The notes under the pieces: model-generated
Database searches by the model: none
What the model was told of the DNA's origin: nothing
What the model saw: only the letters and a program-made list of their open reading frames with translations
Program-made: the position numbers and the translations under genes
Shown here: positions 1-8,725 of the stretch, piece after piece
Layout: every line of letters starts with the position of its first letter
Position numbering within the stretch: the stretch's first letter is position 1
DNA from: Ophiosphaerella korrae
Taxonomy: Eukaryota; Ascomycota; Dothideomycetes; Pleosporales; Phaeosphaeriaceae
Assembly: GCA_028456385.1 (NCBI GenBank)
Contig: JALNQF010000923.1
Coordinates: 1-10,948, forward strand
DNA length: 10,948 bases
Reading direction: 5' to 3'

Positions 1-106
1 TAAGCTAAGCTACTTATATATAGTAGAGTAGCTTAAATAGCTTATATAGCTTACTTACTACTATAAGCTTACTTAAATTATATAGAGTAGAGCTCTAACT
101 TATAAT
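1..106. repeat. Direct repeat copy 1, about 105 bp
   Basis: This stretch matches 784-887 in the same orientation. The shared core is ctactataagcttacttaaa, followed by a related tail, and the left part (taagctaag, tagcttaaat) also matches. Differences include transversions as well as transitions, so the copies are not separated by RIP alone. The copy begins at the window edge and may extend further left. The two copies could be the ends of a small insertion or an internal duplication; I do not recognise the family. Confidence 0.6.
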
Positions 107-783
107 AGATAGCTATAGTTACTATTTACTTTTTTTAGTTAATTATTAAAACTACTTTATTAAGTTATTTTATATAAAGTCTACTTTATAGCTAGTAAGT
201 TCTTTAGTATTTAGATAAGCTCTTATAATAGAGCTTTATTATTTATAAGTAAAGTTATTTTAGCTATTACTAAATAGCTTAAATTAACTATAGTATTTAC
301 TTAAGTACTTAGCGCTCTAAAGTATACTATTTATAATATCTAAATATTTTTTTAGCTTAGTATTTATTTATTATAAGCTTATAAGTAGTTACTTATTTTA
401 TAAATACTATACTATTTAGTTTTAGTTAAATTAGTTTATTAGTATATATATTAAGAGTAGTATTAGCTTCTAAGTTAATAAGCTTCTAGATACTTAGCTT
501 AAGTATATTATAGTAAAGTTATATAAATTATACTAGCTATTATAAGTACTTATTAAGTAAAGTAGTACTTTTATTAAATAAAGTAATTTTACTATAATAT
601 ATTATAAGTATTTAAGTAATAAATAAAATAAAATAAAATATAATAAAAGTATACTAAACTTATAGTCTCTTACTATAATATATAACATAGAACTATTAAG
701 TAATTTTTAATACTAAGCTTATAACTATTATAAGATATATACTTAAAAATAAGTAAAAAATAACTATTAATTAAAAAGTTTTT
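107..783. other. Unassigned AT-rich stretch between the two direct repeats
   Basis: This is heavily RIP-degraded sequence with almost no CpA or TpG and only AG/CT-type G and C left. I found no recognisable protein motif on either strand and no convincing similarity to the internal part of the central retrotransposon. It contains a short pentanucleotide run (AAAAT, four units) at 621-640. One CpA (aacata, about 684) and one gcgc (about 311) survive. It may be the continuation of the minus-strand element to the right or a separate decayed insertion. Confidence 0.4.
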
Positions 784-887
784 TAAGCTAAGTTACTTAT
801 ATTAAGTAAAGTAGCTTAAATTACTTAAAAGTTTACTTACTACTATAAGCTTACTTAAATTATATAAAGTAAAGCTTTAACTTAAAA
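784..887. repeat. Direct repeat copy 2, about 105 bp
   Basis: This is the second copy of the repeat at 1-106, at a distance of 783 bp. Its right end overlaps the point (about 876-887) where similarity to the gag of the central element begins when read on the minus strand. The repeat may therefore mark the boundary of an insertion into, or a rearrangement of, the minus-strand gag remnant. Confidence 0.6.
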
Positions 888-970
888 TATAGTCTTTTAT
901 ATAGTAGCTTAGCTTACTATAGTTAAAGTACTTAAAGTTTTTTTTTTTTTTTTTATTACCTTTATTTATA
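876..970 (-). pseudogene. Gag zinc-knuckle remnant of the minus-strand element
   Basis: Read on the minus strand, this segment aligns with positions about 4320-4420 of the central element. It covers the lysine-rich stretch (now a run of 17 T on the plus strand, 938-954) and the first CCHC zinc knuckle, whose Cys and His codons all read as Tyr, as in the central copy. It is the continuation of the gag remnant at 1423-2343, separated from it by the solo LTR at 976-1417. Similarity to the central element stops just after the first knuckle, and the second knuckle is not recognisable. RIP is more advanced than in the central copy. Confidence 0.7.
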
Positions 971-975
971 TTAAA
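971..975. repeat. Target-site duplication (left) of the solo LTR
   Basis: The bases TTAAA directly precede the solo LTR and recur directly after it at 1418-1422. A 5-bp duplication is the normal integration footprint of Ty3/Gypsy integrases. Confidence 0.75.
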
Positions 976-1417
976 TATTATAGTTATAACAAAAGAAAAC
1001 TAATTTAAGCTAATTAGCTTTACTATAGAAGATAACAACGTATATAACTTATAAGGAGATAAACTAGATTAAGAGACTAACTATAATAGAGATACGTAAT
1101 AGATTTATAATTCGCGATCTTAGTAAATATAAAGTATAAAGCTAAGCACGTAATAGACTTATAATTTACGATCTTAGTAAATACAAAGTATAAAGTTAGC
1201 TAAGAGGCCTAAGTATATAGTTAGTAAGATATATATTATTAAGATAGTATTAGTAATTTAATCCTCTAACTATAGAACGCTAATACAAGAAAGTTATAAA
1301 ATATCTTTTATTATTTATAGTTATTATAGATCTTTATATAAGCTTTTACTATTAACTCTTAATCTACTAACTTCTTTAAGATAGGTACTTATAGTTAATA
1401 ACAAGAAACCTATTATA
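976..1417 (+). mobile_element. Solo LTR of the same Ty3/Gypsy family
   Basis: This 442-bp LTR is related to the LTRs of the central element. Its 5' end (tattatagttataac) aligns with the LTR start at 9562. Its 3' half shares long blocks with them, for example gatagtattagtaatttaat, gaacgctaata and the string ttttactattaactcttaat. Its 3' end (acctattata) corresponds to the LTR end at 3393. Both termini read TA where the family consensus would be TG and CA, as expected after RIP. Perfect 5-bp duplications (TTAAA) flank it and no internal region is attached, so it is a solo LTR left by LTR-LTR recombination. It sits inside the gag remnant of the minus-strand element. Its RIP level is intermediate: some CpG and CpA survive (ttcgcgatc, aagcacg). 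Confidence 0.88.
1094..1200. repeat. Two-unit tandem repeat inside the solo LTR, about 54 bp per unit
   Basis: Units start at 1094 and 1148, each beginning acgtaatagayttataattyrcgatcttag, and differ at a handful of positions, mostly C/T transitions. The array occupies the middle of the LTR, the same relative place where the other LTRs in this window carry different repeat arrays. Confidence 0.85.
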
Positions 1418-1422
1418 TTAAA
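1418..1422. repeat. Target-site duplication (right) of the solo LTR
   Basis: TTAAA, identical to 971-975. Confidence 0.75.
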
Positions 1423-2343
1423 AATTATAGAGTTTTTACTATTATAGCTACTAAGTAATCTTTTATATCTATTTATTCTATATTTTTAAAAGTAAGTATT
1501 AACTTAAATAACTTATTTTTTTAGAGCTTTTAGTATCTTTAGTTTTTTTATCTAAATTAGTTTATACTAAATATAAACTTTAGTTTTTATTTAAATTTTA
1601 ATATTAAAAATAGCTTTTTTTATTCTATATTTTATAATAGTTATTTAAACTATAATATAAACTCTAAAATACTTTTAAGTTATTTAAACTTTTTAAACTT
1701 TTTTTTTAGCTTATTAAGTAATATCTATATTACTAAATACTACTTTTATTTATTATATAAAGTATTTATAACTTCTAAAAATAATTATTATTTTATTTTA
1801 TTTTATTTCTAGACTTTATAAGCTATATTTTTATAGTAAAGTTTAAACTACTTTATTATATTTTCTTTAAAGTATATTCTAATATATATAACTTTTTTTT
1901 TATATTAAAGTATAGTACTTATATATTTATTTAGAGTTATACTAAAGCTAAAAAAAGTTTTAGTTTTTATTTTATTCTATTAAACTTCTTTAGTATTAGT
2001 ATTTTAAGTAGCTTTTTTATTATACTTATATTTATTTTCTAAGTAGCTATTTTAATTTAGTTATATTTTACTATAATAGCTTTAATTTAAGCTTTATTTT
2101 ATTTAATATACTTTTATAGTTTTCTATTTTATATCTTTAAAGTACTAACTATACTTTATATTATTTCTTTATTTATAATTAGATTATATAAGTTAAACTT
2201 AACTACTATCTAGTTAGTTATATCTAACTTATAGTTATATAAAAGTACTTTACTTTATTTTATAAATAATTTTTTTACTTTTATATTAGTTTAGACTATA
2301 TACTACTTATACTTTACTTTTTTTAATAACTAGATTAGTAAAG
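1423..2343 (-). pseudogene. Gag remnant of an older minus-strand Ty3/Gypsy element
   Basis: Read on the minus strand, this is a heavily RIPed copy of the 5' internal region and gag of the central element, collinear with about 3394-4320. Landmarks are the block after the LTR (tttactaatctagttatta), aagaagtttaatagaata (plus-strand 1973-1990; A-copy equivalent about 3743), the stretch reading tatattagaatatactttaaag, and the gag segment around agaagttataaatacttta. The ancestral product would be the capsid-forming Gag. It is now a chain of stops, and many codons conserved in the central copy as GAA/GAC are AAA/AAT here. The gene continues at 876-970 beyond the inserted solo LTR. A (TTTTA)n run at 1790-1807 is an expansion relative to the central copy. 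Nothing past the first zinc knuckle is recognisable in the window. Confidence 0.82.
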
Positions 2344-2813
2344 TATAATAGAGTTACTTATTATTAACTATAAGTAGCTTTTTATAAAAAAAGTATAGTA
2401 AGTTAAAAAGTAATAACTAAAAATAATAGTTTATTTATATATATAATATTAAGTATTAGTATTTTTAGTTAAAAAGTAAATTACTAATACTATCTTAATA
2501 ATATATATTACTACTAACTATATACTTATATATTTAGGCTAGCGTTATAAATTTATTATTACTAAGTTTTATAAAGTTACTTTACTACTTTATAGCTTTA
2601 TTATTACTAAGCTTTATAAAGTAATAAAGTTACTTTATAGCTTTATAGTTATTAAGCTTAGTAAAGTTTTAAAGTTATTATATATTTTTATTATAGTTAA
2701 CTTTTTAATTAAGCTTATTATTTTATAAGTTATATATATAGCTACTTTAAAGATAAACTTATTAGTTTTATTTACTACTTTTTTTATAGCTTTTTTTTCT
2801 TTTATTATTAATA
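2344..2813 (-). repeat. 5' LTR of the older minus-strand element
   Basis: On the minus strand this about 470-bp segment starts tattaataataaaag, like the right-flank LTR at 10071, and ends ctattata immediately before the conserved post-LTR sequence ctttactaat. It shares with the LTR at 10071 the block aagcttaattaaaaagtta, a 45-bp tandem repeat, and the block tatatattattaagatagta. RIP is close to saturation. The element points leftward, so this is its 5' LTR. Its exact outer end is a judgement from alignment; a possible target duplication would be the adjacent CTTAG (2814-2818), but its partner lies outside what I can find. Confidence 0.82.
2552..2674. repeat. 45-bp tandem repeat in the minus-strand LTR, about 2.7 units
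   Basis: Units begin at 2552, 2597 and 2642 (tttattattactaag, tttattattactaag, tttatagttattaag), with a period of 45 bp. The LTR at 10071 carries the same kind of array in two units, so unit number varies between LTR copies. Confidence 0.8.
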
Positions 2814-2961
2814 CTTAGTTTTATATAGTTTTAATTTTAACTATATTACTAAACTACTTATATAAATTAATTTTAACTTGTTTTCTTATATACTATCTTA
2901 TAAACTAATAAACTTAAACTTATAAATATTAATTTTAAGCTATAAAAAGAGCTACTTTTAT
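2814..2961. other. AT-rich spacer, left half of the pre-insertion target
   Basis: This is the sequence between the older minus-strand LTR and the target duplication of the central element. Together with 9994-10070 it made up a spacer of about 230 bp before insertion. I see no gene, repeat or motif in it. Confidence 0.5.
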
Positions 2962-2966
2962 ATTAG
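2962..2966. repeat. Target-site duplication (left) of the central retrotransposon
   Basis: ATTAG directly before the 5' LTR is repeated exactly at 9989-9993 after the 3' LTR. The 5-bp length fits a Ty3/Gypsy integrase. Confidence 0.95.
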
Positions 2967-3393
2967 TATTACGGGTGTAATAGAAGAAATCGAGATAGAA
3001 CTAATTAGTCCCGATCTAGGCACTAACGAAGTATAGGACAAGCAGGGTAACAACCTCGATTAGGAGACTACATATAACTAGGATACCTAGGCTAATCTAT
3101 AATCTATAGACTCTTAGTATTAATAGATTATAGATTAAGACAATCTATAATCTACTAGTCTTAGTAACTATAGATTATAGATTACAACGAGTATATAGTT
3201 AGTAAGATGCGTATTGTTAGGATAGTATTAGTAATTTAATCCTTTAACTACAGAACGCTAATATAAGACAGTTGCGAAATATCTTCTATTATTTATAAGT
3301 TATTATAGATTACAACCTAAGCTTTTACTATTAACTCTTAATCTACTAACCCTATTATAGGTACCTATAGTTAACAACAGGCAGCCTATTACA
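2967..3393 (+). repeat. 5' LTR of the central retrotransposon
   Basis: The LTR runs from TATTACGGG (ancestral TG start, now TA) to CCTATTACA (canonical CA end kept). It should hold the promoter and the start of the genomic RNA, but the U3/R/U5 limits cannot be placed by eye. Its middle holds an array of a 13-nt motif in alternating orientation (3094-3183). It keeps several C or G bases that are T or A in the 3' LTR, and the reverse also occurs. Confidence 0.95.
3094..3183. repeat. Four alternating inverted copies of a 13-nt motif in the LTR
   Basis: The motif aatctataatcta occurs at 3094-3106 and 3142-3154, and its reverse complement tagattatagatt at 3124-3136 and 3171-3183. The same array is present in the 3' LTR from 9689. 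The order +,-,+,- allows several hairpins in RNA or single-stranded DNA. It lies in the same middle part of the LTR where the other LTRs in this window have tandem repeats. Confidence 0.88.
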
Positions 3394-3420
3394 CTTTACT
3401 AATTTAGTTATTACGAGAAG
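3394..3420 (+). promoter_or_regulatory. Post-LTR segment where the primer-binding site should lie (uncertain)
   Basis: In LTR retrotransposons minus-strand synthesis is primed just downstream of the 5' LTR, usually by a tRNA matching a site that starts TGG. Here ctttactaatttagttattac follows the LTR, and tagttattacgag at 3405-3417 could descend from a TGG-start site after TG-to-TA change. The segment is well conserved in the two older copies (minus strand below 2343, and 10477 onward), which supports a functional role. I could not match it to a specific tRNA, and the 11-nt offset from the LTR is longer than usual. Confidence 0.35.
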
Positions 3421-3454
3421 TAAAGCGTAAGTAGCGCATAGTCTAGCTAATACA

Positions 3455-4500
3455 ATAGTAGAAAGTTTAACTAAAATAAGTAAAGCCCCTAAGAGTAGTT
3501 ATAAATCTAATAGTACTATATAGGAAATAATTAAAGACTAAATTAATAATCTAATCTTAGATAAAGAAGACATAAAAATAGTAATTAATACTTTAGAAAT
3601 ATAGAACAAGGAACTATAAGATTACGTAAAGTAGAATAAAGTATAGATTAAAGCTATTATTAAAGGTTAGAATTAGATAGAACTAATTATACAACGTCTA
3701 GTAATAAGTGCGACAAAGAAACCGCCTAAGATACTCGTCCTTAAGAAGTTTAATAGAATAAGGGAGAAACTAAGACCTTTTATTACCTTAGTACAACTCT
3801 AGATAGATGTACAAGTACTATACTTTGATATAGAAGAAAAAAAGGTAATATATATTAGGTTGCACCTTAAGGAAGACGCGATAAGATAGTACAAACCTTA
3901 CTAGATAGACTATACAACATACTCTCTAATAACCTAGAAGGATAAAACTAGAGCTATTTTTAGAAGTTACGAATACTTTACTAAACGAATAAGAGTAGTA
4001 TTTAGGGATATAGACGTTACCTAATAAGCTAAAAAATAGCTAGAGAAGCTTATATAAAGTTAAAGTATTCTAAAGTACGTATTACAATTTAAATAACTAT
4101 TATAGAATATAGAATAGAATAAGTTAGCTTTAATATTACGATTTAAACAAGGACTTAACTTAAAAATCTAATACGAGATAATATATATAGAGAAACTAAG
4201 GACACTAGAAGCCCTAAAGTAATAGGCAATATAAATAGATAACAATCTTTAAGAATAGAAGAAGAACAAGTATAGAGGTTATACCTAAAACTATAACAAG
4301 GGAGACCCTATAATCCTTAACGCTAACAAGGATAAAAAGAGAAAAAAGAGTAAAGACTTTACGTACTTTAACTATAGTAAACTAGGCTACTACGTAAAGA
4401 ACTATAGATCTAAGTTAAAGAAGGATATAGTATACTATAAGTATAGGAAACTAGGATACTTTATAAAAGACTATAAAAGTAAAGACCTAAAGAAAGAAAC
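3455..4500 (+). pseudogene. Gag region: capsid-like core and two CCHC zinc knuckles
   Basis: The N-terminal part (about 3455-3700) reads as a helical, coiled-coil-like stretch rich in I, L, K, E and N. A retrotransposon Gag core follows from 3731: the reading KKFNRIREKLRPFI resembles the FxGxREKLRPF opening of the family, with later blocks around YFDIEEKKV (3821). Two nucleocapsid zinc knuckles lie at 4364-4405 and 4433-4474. Both have the exact spacing C-x2-C-x4-H-x4-C, but all eight zinc ligands are now TAC or TAT (Tyr), from TGC/TGT and CAC/CAT. A lysine/arginine-rich segment (about 4325-4360) precedes them. Gag forms the virus-like particle and binds the element's RNA. Confidence 0.9.
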
Positions 4501-5656
4501 TTAGTTAAAGACAACTAAGAAGAAGAAAGAAGTACTATAAGTATAGACTAAACCTTAAGAGAAGGTAGCTAGGAGTAAAGAAATATAATACGTAATACTC
4601 TATTAGACCTTTTGTTATAAAGACGACTACTATATATATCTTTCTAGTAAATAGGGAGTAGGATACTTCCTATAATAGAGATAGAGAGTAGCTATAATAA
4701 AAGAAAGAATAAAAGCTTAGCTAAAAGAAATAGCCTAAGTAATAGACCTACTAGTAGAAGATCTAGAAGGGGAAGAGCCCCTAGTACTATTAATCTAGGC
4801 TAAAGGACTAGCACTAGATAAAGAGACTACTATAACTACCTCTAAAGGACTACAAGGAAGTAAGAGACAAGTTAGTATAAGAGATATAGAGTATGCCTAG
4901 CTAATAATATATAGTTATAATAGCTATATAGCAAGTAATATAAAGGAACAAAATAAAGAATAGAAGTTTATTTAGAAATACTTACTAGTTATAAGTATAG
5001 AGGAAGCGTACAAAGACTAGAAAGAACGTAATCCTAAAGAAATAAAGTTTATACTATTTTAAGAATAGATAAAGTAATATATAGTTATAGTAGGAAGAAT
5101 ACTTATATAGAAAGAGTAGTAATACCTTGTAAGAAAAACGCAATAGATTAATAAAGCCTATATACTAAGAGTACTAGTAGTATACTATATCCTAATAATA
5201 GATATACCTAGCAAAAGCAAATACTAGGAAGGGGATAACAAAATAATAGATCTAAGACATCTAGTATACTTTAAAGTATTATAGATATTATACCTAGATA
5301 AGAATTGTATTATATATAGGAACCCTAAAGTAAATAACAAAGTATAGCCTATAAGGAGAAGAGGCTATAACTATAAGAGAGTAATCTTAGTAGAAGATAT
5401 CTAAGGATAGGAAATAATCCTAGAAGATAGATATATAGTAGTAAGACCTAGCCTAAGACTATCTAAGAAATACATCTAGGGAGGACTATAGTACAAATAT
5501 ATATACAATAAATATCTAAAATACAAAGAATATAAACTTAAGGTAGGCCTATAGCCTTAGAAGGATAGATAATTCGAAAAATTACCTAAGTAAAAAAGAC
5601 TAGAAGGCGTAAGAGGCCTATATGTTACAAAAACAAGTATATACTAAGGAAAGAAA
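4475..5656 (+). pseudogene. Unassigned Gag-Pol linker of about 390 codons
   Basis: This in-phase stretch between the second zinc knuckle and the protease carries no motif I can name. It starts very lysine-rich (4475-4600). The middle has acidic and hydrophobic parts, including a reading EDLEGEEPLVLL near 4757, and the end has basic clusters (RRRGYNYKR near 5357). Stop density and codon pattern match the flanking Gag and Pol, so it was probably coding. It is longer than the short linker usual between nucleocapsid and protease in chromoviruses. It could be an extra structural domain, a spacer removed by proteolysis, or an old in-frame insertion. Confidence 0.6.
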
Positions 5657-5960
5657 GTACAATTAATAATTAATAGTAGAGCTACAAGGAACTTTATATT
5701 AAAGAAGTTTATAGAAATATAGGGAATAAAGTATATAACAAAGAAATACCCTTAATAACTAAGTATAATTAAAGGAAAACTATTTTAGGAACTAATATAG
5801 TTTAAGATAGCACCTTTAATACTAAGGTTAGAAGGACTAGAAATTAAGAATATAGTTATAGATATAACAATAATTAATAACAAATAAGATATAATATTAG
5901 GTATACTATAGTTATAGATAACTAACCTATATATTAATTAGAGAACTAGAGAAATTAGTT
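5657..5960 (+). pseudogene. Retropepsin-like aspartic protease domain
   Basis: The protease matures the polyprotein. The active-site region reads LIINSRATRNFI with the catalytic triplet at 5672-5680. The family has D-S/T-G-A here; this copy reads N-S-R-A, each change explained by a TG-to-TA event. The second signature of the fold, a hydrophobic run ending in ILG, is present as DIILGIL at 5888-5908. Loss of the catalytic Asp alone would inactivate it. Confidence 0.88.
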
Positions 5961-6189
5961 ACAACAAAATAGATATATTAAAAGCTAATATAGGCACTAG
6001 TAAAGGAGAATTCCTTAAAGAATATAAGAAATAGGAAAAATAGCTTATAGAGCTAGAAGATTACCTTCTAGAATATTAACTATAGGACTTAGTAATAGAA
6101 ATAGAAGAAGGAAAAGACGTAGGATAGAGCCTAGTCTATAAGAAAATAGAAGAAGAGTTAAAGATTAAACAAGCATTTATTTAAAACGT

Positions 6190-6830
6190 AATAAAAAAGG
6201 GATAGATAAGAGAATCTAAATCCTTAGTAGCTTATAGACTTATCTTTATAGATAAGAAAAGAATAAGTAATAAAAGACTTTGCGTAGACTTTAGAAAAAC
6301 TAACGTAGTTATAAGTAAGAACTAATACCCCTTACTAAAGATAGACGTAATATAGGATAAACTATAGAAAGCAACAATCTTTACGAAGTTAGATATCTAG
6401 AACGCCTACTACTAAATTAGAATTAAAAAGGGCGATAAATAGAAAATAGTGTTTAGAATATAATAGGGATTATATAAATACCTAGTTATACTATTTAGCT
6501 TAATAAATATACTAGTAGTATTTTAGGAAAGAATTAACATAGTACTAAGAGAGTACTTAGATATATTTATATTTGTATACTTAGACAACATCCTTATATT
6601 CTTAGAAATAGAGGAAGAATACGTATAACACGTACACAAAGTACTAGGAAAGCTAGTAGAAGCTAAAATATTTCTTAAGATAAAAAAATGTAAGTTCTAT
6701 ATAAAGGAAATAGATTTCCTAGGGTTTATTATAGAACTAGGAAAGATTAAGATTAATCTAGAGAAGATTAAGTTAATTAACGAATAGCTAATACTAAGAA
6801 ACCTAAAAGAGGTACAATAATTTTATAGGC
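6190..6830 (+). pseudogene. Reverse transcriptase domain
   Basis: The RT copies the element RNA into DNA. Conserved blocks appear in order: SKSLVAYRLIFIDKK (6215; family SPxxSPxxFVxKK), RLCVDFRKTN (6275-6304), FTKLDI-stop-NAYY (6380; catalytic Asp GAT 6392 kept), the region corresponding to LPFGLTNAP (about 6487-6515), and FVYLDN (6572-6589), where the family has YxDD. The last Asp of the catalytic pair (6587) is now Asn. Further RT blocks follow (KCKFY, 6692; FLGFII, about 6716). Stops interrupt it at expected Gln and Trp sites. Confidence 0.93.
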
Positions 6831-7015
6831 TAGCTAACTTTTATAGAAAGCTAATAGTAAGATAGTCTAAGGATATAGAACCTATTATAAACCTTATAAA
6901 GAAAGACACACTATTTAAATAGATAAAGGAATACAATAAAGTATTTAGAAAGATTAAAAGGAAATTTATAGAAAACCTAGTTATTAGAATATACAACCTA
7001 GACCTACTAGCGATA

Positions 7016-7381
7016 GTAAAAATAGATGTATCTAATTTAGTCTACAGAATAGTACTAATACAAGAAGACCTAGAGACTAAAAAAGAATACTTAGTTAAAT
7101 ACTTCTCTAAGAAAATAAAGATAGTAGAACTTAACTACTTAATCTACAATAAAGAGATACTAGTAATCTATAAAGCATTTAAATAATAGAGAGTATATTT
7201 ACAAGGAGTAAAATATTAGATAAAGGTCTATATAGACTATAAGAATCTTATAGGATTTATAATAAATAAAGAATTGTTATAACGCTATACAAGATAGTAA
7301 GAATATTTGTTAACGTTTAATATAAAAATTATATATATAAAAGGGAAAGATAATTAGTTTGTAGATACTCTTAGTAGAAGA
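7016..7381 (+). pseudogene. RNase H domain
   Basis: RNase H removes the RNA template. The start reads VKIDVSN (family TDAS, Asp GAT at 7025). The middle has the block NYLIYNKEIL (family NYxxxxKELLAI, Glu kept), and the third acidic site is in VYIDYKNL (family TDHKNL, Asp kept, His read as Tyr). The domain ends with GKDN-stop-FVDTLSRR (family GxxNxxADxLSR, Asp GAT at 7364). The four acidic positions are visible, although stops break the frame. Confidence 0.92.
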
Positions 7382-7599
7382 CTAGACTTATAAGAAGAAG
7401 TAAGCGCTACTAGTATAGTTCTAGTTAAGAACGAAGAAGGATACTTAGTCCTAAATATATATAAAATAGCTGTAACACTTAAAAGGAAGAGTAGTAAGCT
7501 AGATAAATAGATTTAGAAAATAACGAAAGAAGTATCTAAAGAAATAGAGAAACTAGAAATCTAAGAAGGATTCGTATAAGCTTATAGAAGAATATATAT

Positions 7600-8480
7600 C
7601 TTAAAGAAGATCTAGAGAGAATTTATACGATAATTCTATAAATTACTAGTATATAGTTACTAAGGTATTGAAAAAATATTAGATAGACTACTATAAGAAT
7701 ACTATATCCTAAAGGCAAGATAATTAGTAATAGAGGTACTACAAGACTATATAGAATGTTACTAGAATAAGTATAATAGATACGCACTATATAGAATGTT
7801 ATAACTAGTAGAAGTACTAGGATAACTATAGAGAGTTATTACAATAGACTTTATTACGAAGCTACCTAAGTCTAAGGACTTAATATTAGGAGTTAAATAT
7901 AATAGAATCTTAACAATAGTAGATAAGTTTACAAAGTATATATACTTTAGACTATATAAAGAAAAAAGTAGGATAGAGGTTACTATATACTAGGTTCTAG
8001 GAACTATAATTAGTTAATATAGACTACTAGATAAGATTGTTATAGATAGAGACGTACAATTTATATTAAAACTATAGGGAACGATAATAGCGTAATTAGG
8101 AATTAAACATATAATGTCTACAGCATATTACCTATAAATAGATAGATAGTTAGAATAAATAAATTAGATAGTAGAATAATACCTAAGATGCTACCTTAAT
8201 TACAACTAGAACAATTAGGTATAGTTACTACCTATAGCATAGTTAGTATATAATAGCGCAAAGAATATAGTAATAGGAGTATTACTTTTCTTTGCGAACT
8301 ATAGATTTAAGCCTAATATATACTAGATACTAAGAGACTAAATATCTTAGTCTCTAAGAGGAGAAAACTTTACTAATAGACTTAAAGATATATATAATTA
8401 ACTAAGATAGGATATAGAGTTCCTATATAATAAAATAGTAAAGTACTATAATAGAAAGTATAAAAAGGGACCTTAATTTA
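7600..8480 (+). pseudogene. Integrase domain (zinc-binding HHCC and DDE core)
   Basis: The N-terminal zinc site aligns with the chromovirus H-x6-H...C-x2-C pattern around FYKLLVYSY (about 7636) and YIEC (7748-7759). Three of the four ligands read Tyr and only the last Cys (TGT 7757) survives. The catalytic core is clear: ITIDFITKLPKSKD with the first Asp at 7847, ILTIVDKFTKY (about 7909), VIDRDVQF with the second Asp at 8045, and the Glu at 8153 in a segment that aligns with the family motif QTERxNQ. The family block YNSAKN follows (about 8250). All three catalytic acids are still encoded, but stops occur throughout. The ancestral enzyme would have inserted the cDNA with a 5-bp stagger, in keeping with ATTAG. 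Confidence 0.93.
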
Positions 8481-8690
8481 GAAAAAGAGAAAAAGTATAG
8501 TTAGTATAGAAGAATATTAAAAGTAAGAGACTAAGCCTAAAATTAGACTACGCTAAAAGAGGACTATATAAAATTAAGAAAGAAGTTACACTAGTTATAT
8601 TTAAATTAAAGCTACTAAATAAGATAAGGATATACTTAATATTTTACGTAGCCTTACTAGAACAAGTACTACTAGAAGTAGAACTACTAG
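8481..8690 (+). pseudogene. GPY/F-like integrase C-terminal module
   Basis: The reading KSKRLSLKLDYAKRGLYKIKK (8521-8583) matches the chromovirus GPY/F module (consensus KL...GPYKI), with the Pro replaced by Leu (CCA to CTA). It continues through a hydrophobic segment that corresponds to the FHVSLLE region. This module binds DNA and supports integrase multimerisation. Confidence 0.75.
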
Positions 8691-8725
8691 TATACAAAGT
8701 AGACACGTATAGAGAATAGGAAGAA

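Noticed and set aside
621..640. (AAAAT)n run as an origin or regulatory element
   Set aside because: Four units of a pentanucleotide in sequence of this composition is not distinctive; a similar run occurs at 1790-1807.
938..954. Run of 17 T as a poly(A) tail of a LINE or SINE on the minus strand
   Set aside because: It aligns with the lysine-rich stretch before the zinc knuckle in the central element (runs of A with a few G), so it is RIPed gag sequence.
1423..2343. Open stretches on the plus strand as short genes
   Set aside because: The segment aligns on the minus strand with gag of the central element; plus-strand readings are shadows without motifs.
3094..3183. CRISPR-like array of short repeats
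   Set aside because: The repeats are only 13 nt, alternate in orientation, have short unequal spacers, and lie inside a eukaryotic LTR.
7746..7801. Exact 16-bp direct repeat (actatatagaatgtta at 7746 and 7786)
   Set aside because: It lies within the integrase coding region at a distance of 40 bp. In such low-complexity AT-rich sequence it is probably chance or RIP convergence, and it has no link to a boundary.
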